Numbered from the stretch's first letter, positions 9,550-18,349 are shown. The stretch is 64,000 nucleotides of DNA from Embleya scabrispora (GCF_002024165.1 NZ_MWQN01000001.1:4939501-5003500), one strand, 5' to 3'. The notes: a model not told the origin generated them from the letters alone. Made by a program: numbers and translations.

Positions 9550-9960
9550 ATGATCCTCGAACGGTTCCTCCGCCGGCGGCGTGCCGAGCCGGTGCCCGCG
9601 CTCGTCGACGACGGCACGCTGGTCGTGGTCGGCTCCTGCTTCGATCCGGCGCGTGCCGACTCGGCGGTGGTCGCGGAGATGCGGGCGGCCGGAGTGGCGG
9701 TGGAGACCGGTCCGTTCGTGATGCGGCACCTGGTGACCCTGCCGGATCACGACGCGGTCGCGGAGGCGACCCGGATCCTGGCAGCGGACGGGTGGGCGGT
9801 CACGGTCGTGGCGGCCGACGAGCGGCCGCTGCGGGTGCGGATCGCGCGGCAGCAGGTGCTCACCGGCCTCGAACCGGCCCGCGAACGCACCCGCATGGCG
9901 GGGCTGGCGCAGCGGTTGGGCGGGGACGCCGAGGGCTACGAGGTGCTGGCGCGCGGGTGA
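9550..9960 (+). CDS. Small conserved protein, possibly RraB-like
   Basis: A 136-residue soluble protein with a basic N-terminus. Its pattern of alternating beta strands and helices (TLVVVGSCF, then a helix, VAVETGPFVMRHLVTLP, then AVAEATRILAADGWAVTVV) and the final GGDAEGYEVL resemble the RraB ribonuclease E inhibitor fold, but this is a judgement by eye. TAGCGT at 9538-9543, made partly of the stop codon of the previous gene, ends 6 nt before the ATG, so the message may be leaderless. The gene is co-directional with the CtaG-like gene. Apart from the suggested fold, the function is unknown. Confidence 0.7.
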   Translation: MILERFLRRRRAEPVPALVDDGTLVVVGSCFDPARADSAVVAEMRAAGVAVETGPFVMRHLVTLPDHDAVAEATRILAADGWAVTVVAADERPLRVRIARQQVLTGLEPARERTRMAGLAQRLGGDAEGYEVLARG

Positions 9961-10087
9961 GTCGGGCGGAGCCGGGTGGTCGGGCCGGGATCGGAGCGTG
10001 ACGAGCCCCACATTCGCGCCGGGAAAAGCGCTAACATCCTGGGCGGATCCAAGTTGTCGTCCCGTACCCGGACTCAGGCAGGTGGAC

Positions 10088-10501
10088 ATGACGCGCGGCG
10101 AGACCATGACCGTCCTTGTGTACAGCGACGACCGCAACACCCGTCGGAAGGTCACCCTCGCGCTCGGGCGCAGGCCCGCCGTCGACGTACCGTTCGTGGA
10201 ATACCTGGAGTGCGCCACCGAGCCCGCCGTGATCGAGGCGATGGACAAGGGCGGCGTGGACCTCGTGATCCTGGACGGGGAGACCGCCCCCGCCGGCGGC
10301 ATGGGCGTGTGCCGGCAGCTCAAGGACGAGATCTACAACTGCCCGCCCGTACTCACCCTGGTCGGTCGCCCGCAGGACGCGTGGCTGGCCACCTGGTGCC
10401 GGGCCGACGCGGTGGTCGCGCATCCGCTGGACCCGCGCACGCTCGCCTCGGCGGCGGCCGACCTGATCCGCGGGCGGATCGCGGGACGTCAGCCGGCCTG
10501 A
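10088..10501 (+). CDS. Atypical response-regulator receiver domain protein
   Basis: A 137-residue single-domain protein with a receiver fold: VLVYSD at the first strand, VDLVILDGE at strand 3 with the likely phospho-acceptor Asp, and a late [19 protein letters not shown] where a canonical regulator has the conserved Lys after strand 5. Here the Lys appears to be replaced by His-Pro and the first acidic pair is only partly kept, so it may not be phosphorylated in the ordinary way. The ATG at 10088 follows AGGTGGAC. There is no output domain. It sits directly upstream of trpD; no link in function is evident. Confidence 0.75.
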   Translation: MTRGETMTVLVYSDDRNTRRKVTLALGRRPAVDVPFVEYLECATEPAVIEAMDKGGVDLVILDGETAPAGGMGVCRQLKDEIYNCPPVLTLVGRPQDAWLATWCRADAVVAHPLDPRTLASAAADLIRGRIAGRQPA

Positions 10502-10586
10502 CCGCATCGCGGATAACCGTCGGGCAGCGGCGGCCGCGGTCGGTACGCTGGCGCCGACTCATCCGATGACACTGCGGGAGCGGACC

Positions 10587-11669
10587 ATGGGCGCCTCGGC
10601 CTCTACGTACCAGAGCGGCGGCAACCCGGCGGCCCGTTCCTGGCGCGACCTCCTGGCCTCGCTCATGCGGGGTGACGACCTGCCGGCGGATGCCACGGCG
10701 TGGGCGATGGACCACATCATGACCGGCGAGGCCACGCCGGTGCAGGTGGCCGGGTTCGTGATCGCGCTGCGGGCCAAGGGCGAGACCGTGGACGAGGTCT
10801 CGGGCCTGGTGCGGGCGATGTACGAACACGCGTCGACCATCGAGGTGCCCGGCCGCACGGTGGACATCGTCGGCACCGGCGGCGACCTCGCCCGCACGGT
10901 GAACATCTCGACCATGTCCGCGATCGTGGTCGCGGGCGCGGGCGAGACCGTGGTCAAGCACGGCAACCGGGCGGCGTCGTCGGCCAGCGGCGCGGCCGAC
11001 GTGCTCGAAGCGCTCGGTGTGGTGCTGGACCTGACCCCGGATCAGGTGGCCCGGACGGCCCGGGAGGCGGGCATCACGCTGTGCTTCGCGCAACGTTTCC
11101 ACCCGTCGCTGCGGCACGCGGCGCAGGCGCGGCGCGAGCTGGGCGTGCCGACCACGTTCAACTTCCTGGGTCCGCTGACCAATCCGGCACGGGTCCGGCA
11201 CCACGCGATCGGTGTCGCGGATCTGCGGATGGCGCCGATCGTGGCCGGTGTGCTGGCCGATCGTGGGGCCACCGCGCTGGTCTTCCGCGGTGACGACGGG
11301 TTGGACGAGTTGACCGTGACCACCACGTCGCAGGTGTGGATCGTGCGGGACGGCGCCGTGCGCGAGGACCGGGTGGATCCGCGTGATCTGGGCATCGCGT
11401 TGAACGGGATCGAGACGCTGCGCGGTGGCGACGCGACGTTCAACGCGGAGGTGGCCCGGAAGCTGCTCGCGGGGGAGAAGGGCGCGGTGCGCGACGCGGT
11501 GTTGTTGAACTCGGCGGCGGCGCTGGCCGCGCTCGGCCCGGGAGACGGATCGCTGACGCAGCAGTTGGCGGCCGGGATCGAGCGAGCGGCGGAGGCGATC
11601 GACTCGGGGGCGGCGCAGGCGGCGCTCGATCGATGGGTGGGCGTGACGCGGTCGTTCGCGCGGGAGTAG
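10587..11669 (+). CDS. trpD: Anthranilate phosphoribosyltransferase
   Basis: A 360-residue enzyme that joins anthranilate to phosphoribosyl pyrophosphate, the second step of tryptophan synthesis in the cytoplasm. The PRPP-binding motif GTGGD, the motif [21 protein letters not shown] and the magnesium-binding DELT near DDGLDELTV are all present. Length agrees with the family. I chose the ATG at 10587, with GGGAG 6 nt upstream, over the ATG at 10566. A TACGCT -10-like hexamer lies upstream. The gene stands alone here; the first-step enzyme is at 42.3-44.2 kb in the same window and trpC, trpB and trpA are not present. Confidence 0.96.
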   Translation: MGASASTYQSGGNPAARSWRDLLASLMRGDDLPADATAWAMDHIMTGEATPVQVAGFVIALRAKGETVDEVSGLVRAMYEHASTIEVPGRTVDIVGTGGDLARTVNISTMSAIVVAGAGETVVKHGNRAASSASGAADVLEALGVVLDLTPDQVARTAREAGITLCFAQRFHPSLRHAAQARRELGVPTTFNFLGPLTNPARVRHHAIGVADLRMAPIVAGVLADRGATALVFRGDDGLDELTVTTTSQVWIVRDGAVREDRVDPRDLGIALNGIETLRGGDATFNAEVARKLLAGEKGAVRDAVLLNSAAALAALGPGDGSLTQQLAAGIERAAEAIDSGAAQAALDRWVGVTRSFARE

Positions 11670-11817
11670 CCGGAGGCGGATGTACGCCGGGTGGGCCGAG
11701 GGCGGCCTGCCCGGCGTCGTCGTGTTCGGGCTCCGTCGGGCGTCCGGGCGGTGTCCAGCATGTGGAACCGGTGGGGTGGTCGTTGCGCGCGGCGATTCCT
11801 GCGGTAATAATTCTGCG
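11670..11817. other. Non-coding stretch between trpD and the riboswitch
   Basis: G+C-rich sequence without a convincing reading frame. It must contain the promoter of the riboswitch-controlled aminotransferase gene, because transcription has to start upstream of the RNA element at about 11820. The AT-rich patch TAATAATTC at about 11804-11813 is a plausible -10 region. Confidence 0.4.
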
Positions 11818-11936
11818 CAGGTCACGAGTGACAGTGGAAAGCCCCGGCTTGCTGTCCGGCAACCCTCGCTCCGCGGTGGGGTGCCCCGGGTGATGACACG
11901 GTCGGGCGTCGTCAGGCGTCCCGGCAAGCGCGGACC
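11818..11936 (+). ncRNA. SAM-IV riboswitch
   Basis: The RNA carries the core of the actinobacterial SAM-IV class as I recall it: GGTCACGAG, a GACAG/CTGTC helix, AAGCCCCGGCTTGCTG, then CCGGCAACCCTC, CGCGGTGGGGTGCC and the pseudoknot strand CCCGGGTGATGAC. The opening GGTCA can pair with the closing TGAC (P1). Further stem-forming sequence follows to about 11936, matching the extra helices of SAM-IV. It lies about 240 nt before the class V aminotransferase start. SAM binding should turn off the downstream gene, which suggests a role of that enzyme in sulfur amino acid metabolism. Confidence 0.88.
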
Positions 11937-12174
11937 CCTGGTGTGGCGGCAGGCAATTGCCCTATGCGAACCGGGTCCTGTACCTGGGGAGCATGTGATG
12001 GCGTGAAATCTCTTTCTCGAAACGGGCTGATCGGCCCATTCCGTACGCGCTGATTCGTCGCGCGTCGCTTTTCCGAGACCACATCTCATCCGGGGATCAC
12101 TCCGCGCTGCTCAGATGTCGACTTCTCGACATGGCATTGCGCGAGCCGGTCTCCGTCTGCCGAGGAGATTTCCC

Positions 12175-13575
12175 ATGACCGCCGGTACCACTTCCGCTGC
12201 TTCCGTCGCCTTCGACGCCGATGTCGCCATCGCCGCCCCGCTGCCCGTGGTCGGGCGGGATGTGCTCGTTCCGCTGGTCACCGGGGGCGAGGTGGAGTAC
12301 GCGGCGCTCGACTACGGGGCCAGCGCGCCGTGTCTGCAGCGGGTGTGGGACGACGTGGCCGGCTATCTGCCGTACTACGGCAGCGTGCATCGCGGCGCCG
12401 GCTACCTGTCGCAGTTGTCCACCGATCTGTACGAGCAGAGCCGGGCCACGGTCGCGGAGTTCCTCGGGCTGCGGGGCGACGACACGCTGCTGTTCACCCG
12501 GGGCACCACCGACTCGCTGAACCTGCTCGCCTCCGTACTGCCGCGCGGCACCCGGGTGTTCGTGTTCGAGACCGAGCACCACGCGGCGCTGCTGCCGTGG
12601 CGTCGGCATGCCGGGGTGACCCAGTTGGCGGCGCCGTCCTCGCCGGCGCAGGCGGTCGCGGCGCTGGAGGCCGCGCTCGAAGGCTCCGGCGACGGGCCTC
12701 GTTTGGTGTGTGTGACCGGTGCCTCGAACGTGACCGGCGAGCTGTTCCCGGTGGCGGAACTGGCCGAGGTGGCGCACCGGTTCGGGGCGCGGATCGTGCT
12801 GGACGCGGCGCAACTGGCGCCGCACCACCCGGTGTCGGTCGCGGACCTGGACGTGGACTGGATCGCGCTGTCGGCGCACAAGCTGTACGCGCCGTTCGGC
12901 TCGGGGGTGTTGGCCGGGCGCGGGGACTGGCTGGACGCGGCGGAGCCGTACCTGGCGGGCGGCGGGGCGAGCAAGGCGGTCTCGCGCGACCACGTCGAGT
13001 GGCAGAGCGGCGCGGCCCGGCACGAGGCGGGGTCGCCGAACGTGATCGGCGCCTACGCGTTGGCGTCCGCGTGCCGGGCGATCACCGAGGCGGGGCCGGC
13101 GGCGCTGGTCGCGCGCGAAGAGGCGTTGTTGGCGCGGTTGCGGGCGCGGTTGGCGGAGATTCCCCAGGTGCGGACGCTGGAGCTGTTCGGGCCCGAGTCG
13201 GCCCGGGTGGGCGTGCTCTCGTTCGTGGTCGAGGGGTGGAACAGCTCGCGGTTCGCGGCGGTGTTGTCGGCGGAGTACGGGATCGGCGTGCGGGACGGGC
13301 TGTTCTGCGCGCACCCGCTGGTGCGGCACCTGTTGGGCGGGCGGGCCGATCAGCCGACCGAGTGCGGGTCGCCGGATGCGCCGGAGGGGCAGCAGAACCT
13401 CAACGCGATCCGGGTCAGCTTCGGTCTGGGAACGCCCGTCGAACACCTGGACCGCTTCGCGGCGGCAGTGCGGGAGTTGGTGGAGCGCGGAGCCGTCTGG
13501 AACTACACGGTGGATGGCGGGCGGTGTGTCCCGGACGCGGACCCGCGCGGCGAGCGCTCGTTGCCCGCGGCATAG
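12175..13575 (+). CDS. Class V aminotransferase (cysteine desulfurase-like PLP enzyme)
   Basis: A 466-residue PLP-dependent enzyme of the NifS/CsdB fold. The N-terminal region has YYGSVHRGAG, the central TEHHAALLPW histidine that stacks on the cofactor, the VLDAAQLAPHHPV aspartate that binds the pyridine nitrogen, and ALSAHKLYAPFGSG with the cofactor lysine (about Lys236). The ATG at 12175 follows GAGGAGA. In the C-terminal domain no clear desulfurase cysteine loop is evident, so the exact reaction is open. The SAM-IV riboswitch upstream ties it to methionine or cysteine metabolism. Aminotransferase, desulfurase or lyase activity are all possible. Confidence 0.88.
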   Translation: MTAGTTSAASVAFDADVAIAAPLPVVGRDVLVPLVTGGEVEYAALDYGASAPCLQRVWDDVAGYLPYYGSVHRGAGYLSQLSTDLYEQSRATVAEFLGLRGDDTLLFTRGTTDSLNLLASVLPRGTRVFVFETEHHAALLPWRRHAGVTQLAAPSSPAQAVAALEAALEGSGDGPRLVCVTGASNVTGELFPVAELAEVAHRFGARIVLDAAQLAPHHPVSVADLDVDWIALSAHKLYAPFGSGVLAGRGDWLDAAEPYLAGGGASKAVSRDHVEWQSGAARHEAGSPNVIGAYALASACRAITEAGPAALVAREEALLARLRARLAEIPQVRTLELFGPESARVGVLSFVVEGWNSSRFAAVLSAEYGIGVRDGLFCAHPLVRHLLGGRADQPTECGSPDAPEGQQNLNAIRVSFGLGTPVEHLDRFAAAVRELVERGAVWNYTVDGGRCVPDADPRGERSLPAA

Positions 13576-13651
13576 GGCTTTGCCGCCGGCTCGACGGGTG
13601 GCGGAACAGGTGAGCCTCGAGGCACCCGTCGCCGTAAGGCCCGTTCGAGCC

Positions 13652-13921
13652 GTCCTCAAACGCCGGACGGGCTGGGGCGGTTGGCCGGGCGGGGTCGGTT
13701 GCGGTGTGGGTGATGTGGCCCGGGTGGGTTGTCCTCAAGCGCCGGACGGGCTGGGATGGTTGGCCGGGCGGGGTCGGTTGCGGTGTGGGTGATGTGGCCC
13801 GGGTGGGTTGTCCTCAAGCGCCGGACGGGCTGGGATGGTTGGCCGGGCGGGGTCGGTTGCGGTGTGGGTGATGTGGCCCGGGTGGGTTGTCCTCAAGCGC
13901 CGGACGGGCTGGGGCGGTTGG
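13652..13921. repeat. 79-bp direct tandem repeat, three copies plus a partial fourth
   Basis: Units start at 13652, 13731, 13810 and 13889, exactly 79 bp apart, each beginning GTCCTCAAGCGCCGGACGGG (AAAC instead of AAGC in the first). Copies two and three are identical by eye; copy one differs at a few bases. The fourth follows the unit for about 33 nt and then diverges. The leading motif occurs once more, alone, at 14324-14340. Confidence 0.92.
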
Positions 13922-14120
13922 GTGAGCGGGGTTGACTGCGGTGCGGCCTGATTTGGCCACGGGCCGTCCGGCTTCGTTGTTCCCAGGCGCGTCAGCGCCC
14001 GCGAACCGGGCCGCCCACGCGATCGACGCGCGCAGCGCGGAGAGCGGCGGAGCCGCCGCTTGTCTTTTGGGCTGGGCGACCCGGAGCGAAGCGGAGGGGC
14101 GCACAGCCGCGAGCGGGGTG

Positions 14121-14163
14121 CCGCTTTTCTGCGGAGGAGCGAAGCGGGGGAGCAGAAAAGCGG
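14121..14163. repeat. 12-bp perfect inverted repeat
   Basis: CCGCTTTTCTGC (14121-14132) and GCAGAAAAGCGG (14152-14163) flank a 19-nt purine-rich loop. As RNA this is a stable hairpin. It is the strongest candidate terminator for the convergent gene pair, although it lies well away from both stop codons. Confidence 0.7.
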
Positions 14164-14409
14164 TGCCTCGCGAGCCGGCGCGAAGCGCCCAATAAAAAGC
14201 CGCCGCCGCCAACACGACCCCGGCCCCACCCTCGGCTCGCGTCGCGTCTCGGGCCCCGCCCTCCGCTCCCGTCACGACCCCCGCCCCGCCCTCCGCTCCC
14301 GTCGACTGCGGCCCAGCCCAGTCGTCCTCAAGCGCCGGACAGACTGAGGGGATCGTCCGTACAGGCCGGAGTGGTTGCCGGACGGGCCTCGGGCTCGTCC
14401 GGCTTCGGG

Positions 14410-14688
14410 TTATTCGAGGCCGATGGCGAAGGCTGCTTCGAGGTCGTGTTGGGAGTAGGTGCGGAAGGCGATGTGGGTGGTGGTGGCCTCTACTCCCGGG
14501 ACCTTGTTGAGGCGGCCGGGGATGACGTCGGCCAGGTCGTCGTGGGCGCGTACGCGCACCATGGCGATCAGGTCGAACTCACCGGTCACCGAGTAGACCT
14601 CGCTCACACCCTCGATCGCGGCGATCGCCTCCGCGATTTCCGGGGTCTGGTCCACACGCGTCTTGACCTGCACGATCGCGGTGATCAC
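14410..14688 (-). CDS. Stand-alone AsnC/Lrp ligand-binding (RAM) domain protein
   Basis: A 92-residue protein that is only the effector-binding half of an Lrp/AsnC regulator: alpha-beta sandwich with VSEVYSVTGEFDLIAMVRV and a terminal HIAFRTYSQHDLE. There is no helix-turn-helix. Such proteins form oligomers that bind amino acids and may modulate full-length Lrp proteins; that is family knowledge. The GTG start at 14688 follows GGAGGAC. It has no close co-directional neighbour, so its target cannot be read from context. Confidence 0.88.
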   Translation of the reverse strand: MITAIVQVKTRVDQTPEIAEAIAAIEGVSEVYSVTGEFDLIAMVRVRAHDDLADVIPGRLNKVPGVEATTTHIAFRTYSQHDLEAAFAIGLE

Positions 14689-14787
14689 GGGGTAGTCCTC
14701 CGGCTGTCGACGACAAGGTGCCCGAGCTTAGTCGGCGCGCCCGTCGGTGCGGGGTCGCCGGCGCGACCATGTGTACTCGAATCCGGG

Positions 14788-15558
14788 TCACGGGTCACCC
14801 GATCGGAGTGGTTTGGCGCTCGCGGACGCCCGGTGCCGGGGGCGGCCCAGGGCCAGGAGGTCGGCCAGTTCGTGGCGGCCGCTCGCGTGCATCCGGTCGA
14901 TGAACGCGCCCAACACGTGTGCCGTCGCGCGTGCGTCGGCCAACGCTCGGTGGGTCGGGTCGGTGGGCGCCTCGAAGTAGCGTGCGAGGGTGCCCAACCG
15001 CAGGTTCGGCAGTGTCCCGGCGGGCAGCAGCGCGCGGGCCAGGGCGAGGGTGTCGACGACCCGGAAGTCGGGCCAGGCGTGGTCGCACGCGATGCTCGCG
15101 GTACGCAGAAAGCCCACGTCGAAGGGGGCGTTGTGGGCGACCAGGATGGCGTCCTCGGCGAAGTGGGTGAACGCCGGCAGCACCAGGCGCAGCGGCGGCG
15201 CGTCGGCCACCAGGTCGTCGGATATCCCGGTCAGGTCGGTGATGAATTCCGGGATCGGCACCCCGGGCGCGACCAGGGTCGCGAACTCGCCCAGGCGGTC
15301 CGCCCCACGCACCCGGACGGCGGCGATCTCGGTGATTCGGGCCTCCCGCGGATCCAGGCCCGTGGTCTCCAGATCGACGACCGTGAACACCTGTCGCTCC
15401 ACCTCGTCACGAATCGCTCGGGATCCGGGCATGGTTCGCAACTCGTGGCCCGGGGCGATACTGTCCGGCGGGCGGGAACGCCGCGGCGGGTCGGCCGCCG
15501 GCAAGCCCTGTCCCGCCGAACCTCGTGACCGGCAATCCCGGTGCGCGGTGCTGCTCAT
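14788..15558 (-). CDS. DEDDh 3'-5' exonuclease (DNA polymerase III epsilon-like)
   Basis: A DnaQ-fold nuclease that hydrolyses DNA or RNA from the 3' end. The catalytic motifs are visible in order: VVDLETTGLD (Asp and Glu), HNAPFDVGFL (Asp) and HRALADARAT (His and Asp). The conserved domain begins near the ATG at 15432. I extend to the ATG at 15558 because TACCGT ends 7 nt before it, as in leaderless messages; this adds a 42-residue Pro/Arg-rich tail of doubtful reality. The C-terminal tail is basic. It may act in repair or RNA turnover; the exact partner is not evident. Confidence 0.85.
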   Translation of the reverse strand: MSSTAHRDCRSRGSAGQGLPAADPPRRSRPPDSIAPGHELRTMPGSRAIRDEVERQVFTVVDLETTGLDPREARITEIAAVRVRGADRLGEFATLVAPGVPIPEFITDLTGISDDLVADAPPLRLVLPAFTHFAEDAILVAHNAPFDVGFLRTASIACDHAWPDFRVVDTLALARALLPAGTLPNLRLGTLARYFEAPTDPTHRALADARATAHVLGAFIDRMHASGRHELADLLALGRPRHRASASAKPLRSGDP

Positions 15559-15688
15559 GTACCGGACGGTACGTTTCCGGCCCGACACGGCCGCGCCCAG
15601 GTACCTCTCGCAGCCCGGCATCATGGGGTGTACGCGGCCGACGGTGAACGGGTAAGGCTTCGCGGACCGAACCAGGAAAGGAACACGC

Positions 15689-15924
15689 ATGTCGATCCAG
15701 GCCCCCACCGAGGACACCCGGTGGCGTTGCACGCTGTGCGGCAACCTGACCCGGTTCGACGTGACGCGGACCACCAAGGCCGTGGAGTTCACCCACCTCG
15801 ACCTGGCGGGCGCCCCCGGGTCGAGGAGCGCGAGATCGTCTCGGACGAGATCGAGTCGGTGCGCTGCCGCTGGTGCAACGCGACCGATTCCGTCGAACTG
15901 GTGGCGCGCCCCGACGCGACCTGA
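15689..15924 (+). pseudogene. Zinc-ribbon protein gene with an apparent frameshift
   Basis: The reading frame opens with MSIQAPTEDTRWRCTLCGN and continues to HLDLAGAP, then must move to the next frame to continue RVEEREIVSDEIESVRCRWC and ATDSVELVARPDAT, which ends at the TGA at 15924. Together the two pieces give a 78-residue protein with two CxxC knuckles (CTLC and CRWC), a small zinc ribbon of actinobacteria. The break is in GCGCCCCCGGGTCG (about 15810-15822); one extra C restores one frame. This may be a sequencing error in a G+C run, a true mutation or, least likely, recoding. AGGAAAGGAA-type sequence precedes the ATG. The function of the family is unknown to me. Confidence 0.75.
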
Positions 15925-16088
15925 GCGCCGAGACCGGCCGGGGACAATGGGACTGTGCATCGTTTCGGCATCGGGGCGGCCCGGCGCGACCGTCGGCGGT
16001 GCGGAACACGCCATGATCAAGGCGTCGGCGTCCCGGCAACGGTGACGCGGGGAGGGGCCTCGAGGGAACGGGAAGGACCGGAGGAGCA

Positions 16089-17792
16089 GTGAGCGGACCG
16101 GATACCCGCGCGGACGAGGTCACGCCTGCGCACGCCGCCGACGCCGCCGAGGCGGTGCCGGCCGCCGAGCCCGACCTCGACGCGCAGTCCGGGACCGCGG
16201 CGGCGACCGATGCGGTGACCGATGCGCAGCCCGTCGAACCGGGTCGGCAGGCCGGGGCCAACGGGCTCGTCGAGTCCGCGACGGGTTCGCCACGGTCCGC
16301 GGAGTCCGAGGGGGCCGTGCATCACGCCGTCGCCTCGGAGGCGCACGGGGCCGCCGAGCCGCCGGCCGGTACACATCCCGCCGGTGACGTTCCCGCCGGG
16401 GCCGTCGAGGCGGCCGCGAGCGTCGAGGCGGCCGTCGGCCCCGAGGCGGAGCGCCCTACGTCCGAGGCGCCGGTCGTCGAGCCCGAGGTGTTGACCGGGC
16501 CGTTGCCGGAGGCGGTTCGGGTTCGGGTGATCTCGGTGGCCGCCGACGCGCTCGGCACGATGACCGCCGACGAGGTCCCGGGACCGCTGCGCCGGTTCGC
16601 CCGGTTCACCCACCAGCGCCGGGCCAAGTTCGCCGCGACGCCGCTGGCCGCCGCCCTCGAGAACGATCCGGTGTTCCGCCAGCGCATAGCGGAGCGCTTC
16701 CGCAAGGGCCTGCCGGAGATCTCCGAGGCGCTCGAAGCGGGCAAGGTGCCCGCCGCGGCCGACCCGCTCGACGTGGCCGCCGCCGCCTACCTGCTGCGTC
16801 CGCGCGGCTGGGTCCGGCTGATCGAGACCGCCGGCGACGCGGCCAAGGAGGCCGCCGCCGACCGTGCCGAGGCCGAGGCCGCCGAGACGTTGTCCCGCCT
16901 GGAGCACGAGGTCGGCGTACTGCGCGCGGCCTCGAAGACCGAGCACGAACGGCTGCGCGCCGAGTTGGAGACGGCCCGCAAGGAGGCCGACCACCTGCGC
17001 CGCCAGGTGCGCGGCCTGCAGGGCAGCGCCAAGCACGAGGAGAAGGAGGCCCGCCGGGCCCGCTCCGAGCTGGACGCGGTGCGGGTCGAGGCGCAGGCCG
17101 CGATCGCCGCCGCGGAGAAGGAGGCGCGCCGGCTGCGCGGCCGGGTCGCCGAGGTCGAATCGGCCCTGGAGGCCAGCCGCCGGGCGGCCCGCGAGGGACG
17201 CAGCATGGAGGACACCCGGGTCCGGCTGCTCCTGGACACCGTCCTGGAGGCGGCCCAGGGCCTGCGTCGCGAGCTGGCGCTGCCCCCGGTCGGGATCAGG
17301 CCGGCCGACATGGTGGACGCGGTGGTGCCGGGCGCGTCCGGGATAAAGGACATCGCGCAGCGCGCGCTGGAGGGTGACGACCCGGCCCTGCTGGATCAGT
17401 TGCTCGCGTTGCCCCAGGCGCACCTGGTGATCGACGGCTACAACGTGACCAAGACCGGCTATCCCACGCTCGCGCTGAACAAGCAGCGCGATCGGCTGGT
17501 CGGCGGGCTGACCGGGCTCGCCGCGCAGACCGGCTGTGAGGTGACCTGCGTATTCGACGGCGCGCAACTGGACGCGCCGGTACTGCTCGCTCCCGCGCGC
17601 GGTGTGCGGGTGATGTTCAGCAAGCCGGGGGAGACGGCCGACGAGCTGATCCGCCGGCTGGTCCGGGCCGAGCCGCCGGGCCGACCGGTCGTGGTGGTCT
17701 CCACCGACCGTGAGGTGGCCGAGGGCGTGCGCAAGGCGGGTGCCCGCCCGGTGCCCTCGACGATGTTGCTGCGCAGGCTCACCCGCGGTTGA
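16089..17792 (+). CDS. NYN (PIN-like) domain RNA-binding protein with coiled coil
   Basis: A 567-residue cytoplasmic protein. Residues 1-135 are low-complexity Ala/Glu/Pro-rich. A helical conserved region (about 140-240) is followed by a long charged coiled coil (about 250-375) and then the NYN domain (about 440-560) with LVIDGYNVTKTGYP, VTCVFDG and VVVVSTDREVAEGVRKAG, the acidic active-site strands of the YacP/Rae1 group. In that family the domain cleaves RNA, for Rae1 at the ribosome; activity here is inferred. The GTG start at 16089 is preceded by GGAGGAGCA. It is one of the more confident large proteins of unknown biological role in the window. Confidence 0.9.
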   Translation: MSGPDTRADEVTPAHAADAAEAVPAAEPDLDAQSGTAAATDAVTDAQPVEPGRQAGANGLVESATGSPRSAESEGAVHHAVASEAHGAAEPPAGTHPAGDVPAGAVEAAASVEAAVGPEAERPTSEAPVVEPEVLTGPLPEAVRVRVISVAADALGTMTADEVPGPLRRFARFTHQRRAKFAATPLAAALENDPVFRQRIAERFRKGLPEISEALEAGKVPAAADPLDVAAAAYLLRPRGWVRLIETAGDAAKEAAADRAEAEAAETLSRLEHEVGVLRAASKTEHERLRAELETARKEADHLRRQVRGLQGSAKHEEKEARRARSELDAVRVEAQAAIAAAEKEARRLRGRVAEVESALEASRRAAREGRSMEDTRVRLLLDTVLEAAQGLRRELALPPVGIRPADMVDAVVPGASGIKDIAQRALEGDDPALLDQLLALPQAHLVIDGYNVTKTGYPTLALNKQRDRLVGGLTGLAAQTGCEVTCVFDGAQLDAPVLLAPARGVRVMFSKPGETADELIRRLVRAEPPGRPVVVVSTDREVAEGVRKAGARPVPSTMLLRRLTRG

Positions 17793-17857
17793 CCGCACCG
17801 TGTGTCGGTAGTGCTCCCTACCGTTGACAGGGAAGGTCGACGAGGGAGAGGAGTCAC

Positions 17858-18244
17858 ATGCGCATCGCCTGTCGTACACACCGCGGCCGAGGACGCGCCG
17901 CCGCCGCCGGCTGCGCGATCCCGGCTTCGATCGGGCCGGCCCTGGTCGGCGCCCGAACCATCGGCATCGACATATCGCCCGAATTATCGAATACCGCTTC
18001 TTTCGGCGAGTTCGGCGACTTCGACTTCGGTGATCCCGGTGCTTCCGGCGACTTCGGCGATCCCCCCGACCCAGGGTCGCCCCCCGACCCCGCCGGCCGG
18101 CCCGACTACATCGAGTTGGACGAGGAGACGCTGAGCGCACTGCGCCTGTTCGCGGCGGAGGGGATGTTCGCGGCGCCGAGCGGAGCGGCGCGGGAGAGCG
18201 GCGAGCCGCCGGGCATGCGGCGCCCGGCCGACCGCCGGGGGTGA
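17858..18244 (+). CDS. Small hypothetical protein, Gly/Asp/Phe repeats
   Basis: A 128-residue frame with a good ribosome site (GAGAGGAG, then ATG at 17858). The N-terminus is basic with a weakly hydrophobic stretch (about 16-35) that could be a poor signal sequence. The middle has a repeated FGEFGDFDFGDPG pattern, then an acidic segment DYIELDEETLSALRLFAAEGMF. I do not recognise a family. The clear start signal and the co-directional neighbours support a real gene; a spurious frame cannot be excluded. Confidence 0.55.
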   Translation: MRIACRTHRGRGRAAAAGCAIPASIGPALVGARTIGIDISPELSNTASFGEFGDFDFGDPGASGDFGDPPDPGSPPDPAGRPDYIELDEETLSALRLFAAEGMFAAPSGAARESGEPPGMRRPADRRG

Positions 18245-18349
18245 GCCGGGCGGCGGGACCGCTCCGGGGCGGGTCGGCGGTACCCGTTCGCCGCAGCCCC
18301 GGTCCCCGTTCCGGGCGGGGAGCGCGCGGGCCCACGTTACGATCGACCG

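Larger units (their letters stand above)
13576..14409. other. Repeat-rich non-coding region between convergent genes
   Basis: These 834 nt lie between the stop of the aminotransferase gene and the stop of the AsnC-type gene. Several open frames cross it but none has a plausible start or composition. It holds the 79-bp tandem array, a palindrome at 14043-14060, a long inverted repeat at 14121-14163, two copies of a GGAGCGAAGCGG-type motif (about 14082 and 14137) and two copies of CCCCGCCCTCCGCTCCCGTC (about 14255 and 14284). Confidence 0.8.

Noticed and set aside
13652-13930. CRISPR array
   Set aside because: The units are contiguous, whole-length repeats without variable spacers, and no cas gene is present.
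13735-14275. Frames on both strands through the repeat region
   Set aside because: They arise from repeat translation, as shown by repeated peptide blocks, and have no conserved start.
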